Source: [Phialemoniopsis] sp. UDSM-2020 (lineage: Eukaryota > Ascomycota > Sordariomycetes > Thyridiales > Thyridiaceae). From it: DNA of 64,000 bases. The stretch spans positions 372,001 through 436,000 of the forward strand of contig JAEILZ010000005.1 in the NCBI GenBank assembly GCA_018873225.1, in the 5' to 3' direction. The position numbers and the translations under genes were made by a program. Below, one piece after another: positions 53,584 to 63,582 of this stretch (within the stretch, counting starts at the first letter, position 1; every line of letters begins with the position of its first letter). The notes beneath the pieces are model-generated. The model had not been told where the DNA came from. It saw only the letters and a program-made list of their open reading frames with translations, and made no database searches.

Positions 53584-54573
53584 ATGGCTGACACATCATC
53601 TTCAGAGCCGTCCATCGACAGATCGGCCACCCTCCACTTCATCGGCGACTGGGGAATGGCCAACTTCCACAGAATCTGCGCCTTCCTCACACAACAGTTC
53701 AGCGACCGGGCCGGACCGCGCACGCGAGTGGCGACCTGGAGTATGCGTGATGGCGGCGTTGAAGGCATGAAGCTTGTTCACGATGGCGACGCCGACCTGT
53801 GCATCGCCACGCCCGCCAAGTTAATGGAAACAGCCTTGACCGGCGAGGGTCTCTTCGCTCGCACCGGGCCAATGCCTTCACTGCGTACCCTGGCGGTCTT
53901 ACCCCAGCGCGATCGCATGCTCCTGGCGATCGATCCGAGATGGAGGATCAACTCGTGGGCGGATCTGAGAGAGAAGAAACCCGCACTGAGGATCGCTACC
54001 TCTGTCGATGACGGTACCAATTTCATTGGCTATGTTGCAATGCGGTACATGGAGGCCCACGGGGTCACGGAAGATGTGTTGAAGTCGTGGGGTGGCTCAT
54101 ACATCCTGACAACCCGGCCCGAGCAAGCGATCGAGAACATGAGGGTGGGCAACGCCGATGCTGTGCTTCAAGAAGCCATCATGACACCTTGGTGGAGAGA
54201 TCTGATGGAGAATCACAACTTGGTTCCCATTGCTAGCGAGGATGAGGCTGTGGACAAGCTTGTTGCACAAGGTGGTTTTGAGCGAGCTTCAATCCGCGCT
54301 GGCTTCTGGGATATTGTTCCCCAAGAGATCCCGACCATTGACTTCTCGGACTTCTTGGTCATTGTTCGAGAAGACATGCCAGATGATATCGCTCACCTTC
54401 TGACCTGGTGCCTGGTCGAGCGGCGGCATGAGCTAGAGGCCCAGTACGCTCACATCCCACCAGAGAGAAGTCCTTTGACGTACCCGTTAGACCCTGTAGC
54501 TATGGCAAAGCCGTCGATCCCCTTACATCCAGGTGCAAGAAAGTTCTATCAAGAAGGGGGCTATCTATGTTAG
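53584..54573 (+). CDS. TAXI-type (TRAP solute-receptor-like) protein, cytosolic, 329 aa
   Basis: Single exon. The protein follows the periplasmic-binding-protein layout of the TAXI/NMT1 group: an N-terminal lobe with HFIGDWGMANFHRICAFL, the GDADLCIATPA segment that usually contacts ligand, a hinge near INSWADLREKKPALRIATS and the diagnostic end PLHPGARKFYQEGGYL. Bacterial TAXI proteins bind organic acids outside the cytoplasm for TRAP transporters. Here there is no signal peptide and no TRAP membrane subunit, so a role in transport is improbable; ligand sensing or a catalytic role is open. The intronless gene and bacterial family suggest old horizontal transfer. Neighbours are a compact regulator and a class II aldolase. 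Confidence 0.82.
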   Translation: MADTSSSEPSIDRSATLHFIGDWGMANFHRICAFLTQQFSDRAGPRTRVATWSMRDGGVEGMKLVHDGDADLCIATPAKLMETALTGEGLFARTGPMPSLRTLAVLPQRDRMLLAIDPRWRINSWADLREKKPALRIATSVDDGTNFIGYVAMRYMEAHGVTEDVLKSWGGSYILTTRPEQAIENMRVGNADAVLQEAIMTPWWRDLMENHNLVPIASEDEAVDKLVAQGGFERASIRAGFWDIVPQEIPTIDFSDFLVIVREDMPDDIAHLLTWCLVERRHELEAQYAHIPPERSPLTYPLDPVAMAKPSIPLHPGARKFYQEGGYLC

Positions 54574-54988
54574 TTGTTGAAACGGTAACTTCATCAGGTG
54601 CAATCTCGTGGTACACACTTCACTCGTTCCAGGTATTCATGAGAATCTCCAGGTCTATCATCTGTTCATAGACTCCATATTTTTTGGCCCGATAGTTATT
54701 CCCTTTTCAATGAGATAAGAAGCTTCCCAAAATAGCAGTGTCCCCGATACGAGACAAGCCAAGGCGACCCGCAACCTTTTTTGTGGAACTCACGTATCGT
54801 CATGGCATATTATGGAGTCAACATGCACAAATTGAAAAACCATCTGATCGAAGAAGACCCGCTTCGGGGATTTTCCCACCAGCTGAGTGAAACCTTCAAA
54901 TTGTACACCGGGTCTCGCCAGAAACTTCAAACCGTCTCTTGGACAGACTCAAACCTGCATCGCCCAAGTTTGACAAAGTCCTGTCAAG
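54574..54988. other. intergenic, promoter of CE5 esterase
   Basis: 415 bp; one ORF running into the next gene in another frame. No other feature. Confidence 0.45.
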
Positions 54989-56172
54989 ATGTTATTCAAG
55001 GCGATCCTCACATCAGCCCTCCCGATCTCGGTAGCCGCGGCGTCCGTCGTCCAGCGTGACGATTCGGCCTGCACCGACGTGCATATCTTCCTCAGCCGCG
55101 GCAACAACGAGCCCTACCCGGGCCGGCAGGGCAAGCTCGTCGAGGCCATCTGCTCGCACCTTACCGGGATGAGCTGCGACTACGAGGATATCCACTTCGA
55201 CAACGCCTACGAGGTCGAGTACTGCAGCGCCGTGACGGCCGGCGTGCAGGCGGGCAAGAGCCAGATAGCGGCCTACGCGCAGCGCTGCCCGGCTTCGAAG
55301 CTCGTCATCAGCGGCTACTCTCAGGGTGCGTCGGTCGTCGGTGACCTACTAGCCGGCGGCGGAGGCGTCTTCTTCCAGGATTGTGTGCAGCCGGAGAGCA
55401 CACCTCTAGACCGGGGGTCTAGCCCTGGAAAAAACAGTGAGACTCATTTGCCTGTCGATTGGCGATTACGTGACTGACCTGACTCTATCAACTAGTTGCT
55501 GTCGCCCTCCTCTTCGGTGACACGAGGCACACGGCCGGCCAGTCCTACAACGTCTTGTCAGGCGCGGGAGCTGACGGTCTCTTTCCCCGTCCCGCAGGGC
55601 AGCTGGCGGCCATGAACCAATATGCGGACATCATCCACAGCTACTGCGACGTGACGGACCCCATCTGCGCCAATGGAGACGTGGTCGACAATCATCTGAA
55701 CTACTTTGACATCTACCCGGACGTCGCTGCCGAGTATGCCAAGAGCATCATCGAGAAGATGCCATCCACCTCCTCAGGCACCAGTACCTCTGGCAGTGCG
55801 ACCCGCTCATCGACAAGCTCATCCTCGCACATGAGCAGTGCAAGCTCGTCGGCAGCCAGCTCCGTCTCGGGCTCAACTACCTCTTTGTCATCTAGCACCA
55901 TCAGCAGCTTATCGGTCTCGGCAACGACCTCATCTTCAGCCTCTATCTCTTCAAGCACGACCTCGCCGTCTTCAGGTTCCACAACACAAACCGGCGCAGG
56001 CAGCTCCACGGGTGCTACCTCGCCTGGCGCTTCGACGACTGCTGCTGGACCGGCTACCAGCACTCCCGCGTCCACCACTACGCCCGCGCCTGGCAACAAT
56101 GCCGGCTCACTGAAACTGCAGTCTGGTATCCTTGCACTGGTTGCTGCCGGCGCTATGTATTTACTTGTGTAG
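54989..56172 (+). CDS. cutinase/acetylxylan esterase (CE5) with Ser/Thr-rich GPI tail, 374 aa
   Basis: Exons 54989-55436 and 55496-56172. A signal peptide (~1-18) leads into SRGNNEPYPGRQG, the acetylxylan-esterase form of the CE5 start. The nucleophile is S111 in SGYSQGAS; the Asp/His pair lies in YCDVTDPICANGD and DNHLNYFDIY. From about residue 250 a long Ser/Thr stretch follows, probably O-glycosylated, and the C-terminus (GILALVAAGAMYLLV after small residues) is a GPI-anchor signal. The enzyme would therefore be held at the cell surface, cleaving cutin or acetyl esters of xylan. Most cutinases lack this tail; acetylxylan esterase is slightly favoured. Confidence 0.9.
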
Positions 56173-56342
56173 GAATATTACGCCAACGAAATGATGACAG
56201 GGTAACAGGGGAAAGGGAATGAAAGCATCAATGGAGCTGGCCGAGCTTGTATTCTACAAGGCGGCAATGTACAGTAGATACCTAGACTAATACGATAGAG
56301 AACACCGAGTCTACTTCAAAAGCAAAGATACACAGAACAGTC

Positions 56343-57314
56343 TTACAAACTCGCCTTCGCAGGCGCACCCTTCTTCAGCCTCAGAATCGACTGCTGTGTC
56401 ATCGACGCGACAAGGTTGCCCTTGTCGTCCCACAGCCTGCCCTCGCCATACGAACGACTACTCCCAGCTCTAGACCCCGTGCGCTCCCTCAGCGTCCATC
56501 TACTCAAATCGACAGTGGGTGCAAATATCCGCAAGGCAAAGTCAAGCGACGAGCACGCGGCCACGTCGTCGAACCACATGTGATCGTGCGTCAGGGGCAC
56601 AAAGGAGATCGCGCCGTCCATGAGAAACGCCATCGCAGCCATGTTCTCCTCGGCCGAGGCGAGCGGCTCCAGGGACCGCTGCCACTCTGCCGACGACTTC
56701 TCGGTGAAGTGCAGGCTGTCCTGCGTGGTGCGCACAGACTTGGCCACGCCGGCCAGGTTCTGGCCCGCGACGCTGTTGGTGCAGTACCGCAGGTCCCAGT
56801 AGTCGTTGAGCGGGCCGAGCGTGCGCGTGAACTCTGCGGCTTCCTTGTCCGATACGACACCCCTCGCCTTGAGGTGGTTCATCTGGTCCTCGAGCCCCGG
56901 GCAGTCCTCCGGCGGCGGGTACGGGACCACGGGCCTGGCCGAGTACTCGAGCGTGGTGGGCTCGTCGGCGTGGAAGTCGGCGAGCATGTCGAGGCAGACG
57001 CGCAGCTGGCCGGAGTCGAGGCGCTGCTTGACCTGCACCCGGCGCGTGGCGAAGGAGCGGGTGTCGCGCGTGTGCTGGACGGAGCAGTAGAGCTTGCGGT
57101 CGGTCAGGGCGGGGCCGAGGAAGTTGCCGAGCACCGAGTAGAGGTGGACGCCGCGGGGCACGGTGGCGATGGCGGCGCTCACGGCGTTGGCGATGGCGCA
57201 GCCGCCGTAGGCGATGGGCAGGGAGTTGCCGAGACGGATGGGCAGCTCGCGGGAAACGAACTCGTTGTCGCCGAGCTTGTCGACAGCGACCTGTTGCGCT
57301 AATGAAGGGGGCAT
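56343..57314 (-). CDS. TesB-like acyl-CoA thioesterase, 323 aa
   Basis: Single exon. Two hot-dog domains: the first has NSLPIAYGGCAIANAVSAA and the RDTRSFATRRVQVKQ strand, the second SSLDFALRIF, RERTGSRAG and SMTQQSILR, where Asp, Thr and Gln fall at the catalytic positions of E. coli TesB. The enzyme hydrolyses acyl-CoA to free acid and CoA. The C-terminal -ASL is a weak peroxisomal-like end, not a canonical SKL signal. Met57314 starts the conserved part; upstream in-frame Mets run through a CATCA pentamer repeat and are unlikely. Confidence 0.87.
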   Translation of the reverse strand: MPPSLAQQVAVDKLGDNEFVSRELPIRLGNSLPIAYGGCAIANAVSAAIATVPRGVHLYSVLGNFLGPALTDRKLYCSVQHTRDTRSFATRRVQVKQRLDSGQLRVCLDMLADFHADEPTTLEYSARPVVPYPPPEDCPGLEDQMNHLKARGVVSDKEAAEFTRTLGPLNDYWDLRYCTNSVAGQNLAGVAKSVRTTQDSLHFTEKSSAEWQRSLEPLASAEENMAAMAFLMDGAISFVPLTHDHMWFDDVAACSSLDFALRIFAPTVDLSRWTLRERTGSRAGSSRSYGEGRLWDDKGNLVASMTQQSILRLKKGAPAKASL

Positions 57315-58275
57315 GGTGGATAGCTGTGTATTGCGTGGTGTGATGTGATGTGATGTGATGCGACCTTTCGCTATGTTTGACAATCCTGTCTTGATGCGAA
57401 GAATCTGATGCAGTGTTTGATCTCACCGAGGATGGCTCGCATCTACCCCAGATATCCATCTTAAGCTGCCGCGGTGATCGGGAATTCTGGCCCACTCCGG
57501 ATCTCCAGGGGGCGCCGCCGATTGGTGTACCCGCAGTCAGGTCCCACTCGATACCTCGGTTCTGGCCCGAATTTCGATTACTGATCATGCCTAAAGATAC
57601 GGGACCAGATATATATGCATTATGTGACGTCTCCGAATAGAGTGTCTTTCGTGGCTGCGGACGATAACGAGGTTACGCAACTTGCTCACTGCTCACCAGA
57701 AGTAGTTAGTCAATCCTCATCGCCCTTCGTGTATCACAAAGAAAATAGAATCAGCCTCGTATACAGTTCATAGAATCGTCATGATTCTTTCCAGTCACTG
57801 GAACCAAGTGTTTTTTGGGCAACGACTCACTCAGTCACCACATCAAGCTCCCAGCAGCCATTTGCCTTTGACCGAACAGGGCACTCACCGACCAACAAGT
57901 ACTCACCAATATGCGCAGTGGAACAAATAGCGGTCACGCGCAAGCATCGTGTGTCACGGGCCGACATCACCTCAGCATCACTCTCACACAGCATCATCAG
58001 CTTTGGCCATATCCGGGATAAACCATCGTCTTGGATGTTCCAAATTCTCCGCGTCGAAGCATGGCTTCTTCCGAAGATGGCAATTTATGCTAGCTACAAC
58101 GAGTGACTGACTGTGCTGACTCTTGACCTCCTCATGACGCCTACGGCCCAAGGCAAGGAGTGTACATGGGAACGTTCCCACCAAATCTGCTGACGCAAAC
58201 AACTCAACCCGCTCTGATGGGATCAGACGAGGAAGAAACGAAGAAGAATAGAAGTACTGGGATAGGGCGGCCCAG
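57315..58275. other. intergenic, ~1 kb
   Basis: Promoter of the thioesterase and 3' region of the CVNH gene. Apart from the pentamer repeat (57341-57360) nothing is recognised. Confidence 0.5.
57341..57360. repeat. TGATG pentamer microsatellite, four units
   Basis: Four perfect TGATG units, 27 bp upstream of the thioesterase start codon, so they read CATCA in its 5' leader. A likely length-variable marker. Confidence 0.8.
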
Positions 58276-58907
58276 CTAACACTGTTGCCATCGAGCGCCA
58301 ATGATGCCGTAGCACTCCAACTGCGCCTCTTGATTGCTGATGATGAGGTTCTGAGCATGGAAATAGTCCTCGTTAGCGCCAGGTCTCGCTCAAGCTAAGC
58401 AAGGGCCGCGGATAAGAGCCTGGACTGTGGGAGACCTACCAGAGCGGCTTCCGAGTACAAATTTGATTGCGAGGGCGCGTCGCAGTAGCAGGAAAACATG
58501 CCCAAAGTGCCGCCGATCCAGTTGCAGGCGCGGCACGAGTTCTGGAAATTGCCGTTCTGCGCGGGACTCAACGCCCCGTTTCGGTTCGCGAGGCAGTAGG
58601 CGAGATCGATCCTCGTCCACCAGTTGCCGGCCGAAGTACCCGATGAGCAGCAAGCCTCCAGGGTGCGGCCGTCGCCTCTTAAGCCGACCCACCAGCAGCT
58701 GTCGAGGAACCCGCTCCCCAGGATTGTCAGCTCGTTCTCAGCCGAGCTGACGTTCGCGGGGGCAGAGACGTTTCGGACAAAGACATCTGGGGCAGAGACA
58801 TCCCGGGCTTGGGCTGGGGTTGTGTCGTCAGGGGCAGGCAGGCCTAGGGTAGTCGGTAGGGCGGCAAGGAGGCCTGAGACGAGAAGGATGCGGCGGAAGA
58901 TCTGCAT
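58276..58907 (-). CDS. secreted CVNH (cyanovirin-N homology) lectin-like protein, 180 aa
   Basis: Exons 58907-58440 and 58350-58276; the second exon supplies NLIISNQEAQLECYG and ends in ARWQQC. A signal peptide (~1-22) is followed by a Thr/Ser-rich spacer, then the CVNH-like pattern: FLDSCWWVGLRGDGRTLEACC, IDLAYCLANRNGAL, GNFQNSCRACNW and SCYCD. CVNH proteins bind high-mannose glycans; fungal ones are small carbohydrate-binding proteins, often secreted or fused to LysM. Here there are more cysteines than usual (about nine), so disulphide bonding may differ. Alternatives would be another small secreted cysteine-rich protein. Confidence 0.75.
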
Positions 58908-59626
58908 TTTGACTGGGTGTCCAAAAGGTAGGGAGGTATCTGGGTTTCAAGGGGAATCTGGTGCGCTAGAAGTAGGATTATCGGGAGGCTGGATGTCTGG
59001 TTAGGAAGACGGCCTGGAGAAGTCTTTCGGATCCTCTCTGGTATGCTCGCCGGTAGGTCTTTATACTTGACCATCTGCAGAACCGCAACTTCATGTTCAC
59101 GATGAAGCGGCACCGAGACTGCCCACCGCGCTGCATCAGCCGCTTGCTCACCCTGCTGACCACATCTTGTGTATGCAGCCGTCGTTTAATAGTCTTGGCC
59201 TTTCGTTGCCTTCTCCCCTTCCAGCACCGCACCGTTCCAGAGGTGGAACGATTGTTGCTTCTGGGCAGCACAATATATGCATTCTTCGTCTAAGTGACAG
59301 GATTTCTGTCGCTAACCGCATAGTCTATTGATCTGTGCCTTACGGACTGATAAAATTCGGCTTTATATCAAACTGTCAGACGAGAAGGGTTCATTGGCAG
59401 CACCCCTACCGTAGAATTAGTATGGGAACCCGCTGCTGACACCGCCTTAGTCAGTAAGATCTACCCCTTAAAGGGCCAGCCCTTGAATTCCTTCATTCGC
59501 CTAAATTTCTTAGAATCAGACACCTCAATACCAATTGAATCATTGACAAGCCATTTTGCCTGGCACAAATTTATCAATGCCGGGAGACGGTCAATCCCGG
59601 AACCCACACTGACGAATTACGACACA
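58908..59626. other. intergenic, promoters and repeat copy A
   Basis: 719 bp between divergent genes. Its right half contains a ~120-bp element repeated at 62.4 kb (listed separately). Confidence 0.5.
59400..59519 (+). repeat. diverged ~120-bp direct repeat, copy A
   Basis: Shares with copy B the ordered blocks GCACCCC, AATTAG, ACACCGCC/TCACCGCC, CCCC..AA.GGG with CCAGCCC, and a T-rich end with TTAGAAT/TCAGAAT. Visual alignment suggests roughly 60-65 percent identity. Possibly a remnant of a mobile element. Confidence 0.45.
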
Positions 59627-61453
59627 ATGACTGTCGTTGTTGAGCAGCCCTTCTATGGCAGGTCTATAGAGGATAAGCCGCCGGCAGCGCCGGGGCGACG
59701 AAGGAGACCTCATAAGCGTACTCGCGAAGGGTCAGTTCTCCACGACTGTTGGTATTTGACCTCTCGTCACTCACATCATAGTGTAGTTGCCTCACCTGCC
59801 GGCAACGGCATGTGAAGTGCGATGAAACACAGCCTGTGTGGTAAATATCTGCTTTCTCAACTCTTAGTCAACACGCAGCTCCACAGTGAAGGTCCCGAAA
59901 TTCAGCTTCTAGTACAGCCACGCAAGGCGGCCTGCTAATTCGTCTTCACACCCCAGCATCAAGTGTCTGGTCATTGGGAGAAGCTGCCAATATGACAAAA
60001 GGTCATTTACCTCTTGCGACGCCCGTGCAAGCCCCGCATCTCCTATTTCGTTCATCCCAAACAACCTATTTGACGTTCTCCCCGTCAAGATGAATCTGGC
60101 ATCGCACAGGGCCTTATCTCATTGTAATGCCACCAGGTTCTACTTTCCGGTTTCTGTGAGTGTTACTAAACTCCTGTGTATCAGATATGTACTATCAGAA
60201 CCTTGTGAGGGCCACCGTACCCAAGAGTTCTTGTGTTCAAACGTGCGTGTACTCGAGAAATAAGGCAGTCTGATATATATCAAGCTAACATCTCTTCCAT
60301 CAGTTTGGGTTTACCAGCCATGATGGAAGACCCGGTCGCTTTCAGAACCTCCTTAGTATTGAGCATCGCCCATCTGCGCTTTGAGGGCACATCTCAAGAG
60401 ATAGAGAAGACTAACCTCATCCATAAGATTGCCGTAATGGACACTATTGGTCAGCGTCTTGCAAGTTTCTCAGCCCATATCAGCGAGTTCTTCATACTCG
60501 TGATTGCTCTTCTCTTTCAAGTCGAGGTAAGCCCGTGCGTTGATCCTCTTGCCCCGTGAACGACTGGGTGCTGACAGAATAAACAGCTCGCTGCAGGCGA
60601 GACAGACGCTGCCGAGGCGCACCTCCAGGGCATGTTCGCTTTGTCCGAATCCAACAAACGTGACCAAGCCAATCAACTCCGTGTGAGGATGACATTATTG
60701 TACGCCAAACCACCTGAACATTTCGCTTCTCCCCATGTCATCCAACGGAGAACTTGTTGCTAAGAGCCACCTGATAGTTTCTTTTGCTTCCTGCAGAAAG
60801 CCAATGACCGTACCGGCTGTCATACCGCACGCCAAGGCCCTGCCGCGAGGTCAAGAGCTTCGAGTCACAGAGAATACGCCGCCGCAGCTTTCATCTATAT
60901 GCACTTGCTTCACGACTTTCTTGTTGACCCTAGTTTGGGTATATTGGCGCGGATTCGGGGTAGGGATACACGACTACTGCGCTGGCTCCTCGAATCTCTG
61001 AGAAATGACAAGAAAACGGCAGTGTCTGGACCTTGCGACGGCGAATTTTGGGTGTGGCAGATTGCTGTTGGAGCATACGCACTCACTGTTGGGAGTTTGT
61101 GGCCTCGGAACGACGCACAAGAGGTGGCAAGTGCGCGGGACAACAAGAGCAAAGTGAACGATCCAGGGGGGAAGGACGGCTTGGGGCAGGGTAACAAGAT
61201 GCCAAGTCTAGCAGTACGGCCCGAAACTCCAGACAGGCCGGAAAGCCCCACGAGTTTGAAAGCTTCTGGGAGTGCCAAGGTTCTCAACCTAAGGACATGG
61301 ATGGACGAGACAGTCTGTCAATGGAGGCAAAGTTCGAAGATGGTGGAGTGGGACAATGTGGATGTGGTGTTCCAAAAGATTGAGTGGTTAAGGACAACCG
61401 AGGGCTTGGAGTTACTAGAGCAGATGTACCACGATACAGGTGCAGATGATTGA
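59627..61453 (+). CDS. Zn2Cys6 transcription factor with fungal-specific domain, 452 aa
   Basis: Seven exons were traced (59627-59730, 59787-59840, 59957-60123, 60185-60242, 60304-60526, 60587-60682, 60797-61453); all junctions keep phase. The zinc cluster is split over three exons: CLTCRQRHVKC, DETQPVC and IKC...C, after an Arg-rich PGRRRRPHKR. The rest, with MMEDPVAFRTSLVLSIAHL and the terminal YAAAAFIYMHLLHDFL..., is the short Fungal_trans_2-like domain. It is probably nuclear; the target is unknown. The last intron (60683-60796) is the least certain. The gene is more intron-rich than its neighbours and is flanked by repeat copies A and B. Confidence 0.72.
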
Positions 61454-63582
61454 GTCAAGTCGTCATCATAGGCTATATCACATGAAGTGCCCCGAAACCC
61501 CAAGCGTCAGATTTGGGGGTTATAGGATCAGCCAAAGTCATGTCACTTATTCAGACTGCAGTGAAGCTGATTATATCAGGAAGATAGTTCAACAGCGCAG
61601 ATATGGCAAAATGCTTGGATTCTGTGGCTGGCACTAAAGCATATTGAATATGGGGACAATGTGTCGTGGCCTTCTGCCAGCACCCCCTATCATGCCCAAT
61701 CATCACTTTGATCCCGACTATCCTTCTTCTCTCGAGAACACGCCAAGCTGTGGAATGAAAGTTCCCATTTCCCTTCGCTTATTAGGACTGATGTTACTTA
61801 CAGGTGGGCCGGGTCTTGGCGAGCCTCATAACTGTGCCCGTGTTACACAGAACCACCTAGGTGAGCATAGCGAACAGCTTTGTCGCATTTGTAACTTGGA
61901 AGAGTAAGCACTATCCCAAATCAAGCTAAAAGTCATACCGTTTGTGCTTCCCAACGGCACAGCATCTGCGCTCATCGTCTACAATGCATACTTTATGTTG
62001 TCTGCAGAATCACACGGCACAGCATATTAAAACTTGTGCCTCGCGGACCAATAGACCTAATGAGTAGCTCTTCAATTGATGGCAAATATTAGGCGCATAT
62101 GCTCCGCCGTCCATGTCACCTTCCCCGTGCTCTCAGACGAGCAGCAGATGAGTGGTCGATTCTTCCTGCCAAGAGTCAATGTGCCATTGACAAAATGCTG
62201 ACAGCTTGTACCAAGACAAATTTTCGGAGAGGTGCAGCAGTAACTTTAGACGACGAGTGCATATGCCATTTCATGTACAGCCTTGCTTTGTCTTGATGAA
62301 GGGTGTCATCTGCTTCTCTATAACATTAGCCTAAATGTCAAAACGTGAGTGGAGGCATTTCATGAGAGCACCCCCAGGGCCAAATTAGAGCTGCCGAGTG
62401 TCACCGCCCTAGGTAGGGTAACCCCCAAGGGGGCCAGCCCCTTTTTGTAGAACATCCATTTCGTTTAGATGTCTTTCAGAATATAATATCTAGCCATTTA
62501 AGTGGTGCTGTAGTTCGGACAGCTTTTAGGCTGTTTCTTTCCAACTGAGGTCGCCCAGGCACTTTGGTAGGGTATGCAGTGTGGAGCCCACTAGTGATAG
62601 TGCTGCATATGTGCTAACCGCTCTAACAACACTCAACACTTGCAGCAAACACAAAATACCCGTGGACACTTCCAGGTTGCATCCCCATTTTCCAGACTTA
62701 TTCTAGGTAAGGCAGATACTTCTGAAAATTATCAAGTAATCAGCTGAGAAGCGACCTATAAGAAGACCAGTGTCATCTGCTCTTGATCAGGACTAATCCT
62801 AGCAGCTCTCCTTGTCAAACAACACATATGGCGTGTCTGTCTTTCAGCGACTTTTGCCCAAGGGTAACAGATCTTGGGGTCTTCAAGTCTGAATTGATTA
62901 TTCCGCCTTTTGGTGACATACTTTATTAGTAAATGAGAGTCAGAATTTCAGGATCAAGTCGGTCATACAACACAACACTTTGTCTGTTTGAACCATAGCA
63001 CCTATGGCCCATCCGCCCTTATCAACATGCATGGCGTCGATCTGGCTGGGTCCGCTCTCCGTATCAGGCCAGTCCAGTCCTGGAGCTTGCTGGTTGAGTT
63101 TGGATAGCGGGTAAACCCACTCTTTCCCACCTATACGTGTCCCAAATCAGCGACTTTAATTAGTACACTGTTGCTATCAATCGCATCAATGGCGTTTGTT
63201 GGACGGTCTCGTTCGTCTTAGAGACAAATCTGAGAGGATACTTTTCCTTGTGCTACCCGACGAGTCGTGAACTTGAGGAGAGCTAACCACAGTACTCAGT
63301 TAATCGGAACTCAAATTTGCGGTACAATGAAATTCCACTACGCAAATTTATTCACCGGAATGCGTCTATGACCATGGGCAGAGAGCTCCGGGAAACTCAC
63401 CGAGCCTATCTACGTATTAGCGTCATCCTGATATGGCGCAAGTGCCGAGATCGGTCCACTACGCTCGACTAAGCTTACAAGGTAACCATGGACGACACTC
63501 TCGATCATCAACATCCTCTTAGCTCCTGACATCAAAGTATTTCCATCTCGGAAACCAAATTCCGTCCATTACACGGCGAAGC
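61454..63582. other. gene-poor 2.1-kb stretch with repeat copy B
   Basis: No gene recognised; ORFs are below 90 codons and have no family resemblance. Base composition is more AT-rich than the coding parts. It contains repeat copy B and ends in the promoter of the D-amino-acid oxidase. Confidence 0.5.
62369..62484 (+). repeat. diverged ~120-bp direct repeat, copy B
   Basis: Same orientation as copy A, 2.97 kb away. Its core ACCCCCAAGGGGG is a near-palindrome also kept, with changes, in copy A. Confidence 0.45.

Noticed and set aside
56580..57302. 240-codon ORF opposite the thioesterase
   Set aside because: Antisense reading with Val/Gly/Glu bias and no domain; the TesB-like frame explains the sequence.
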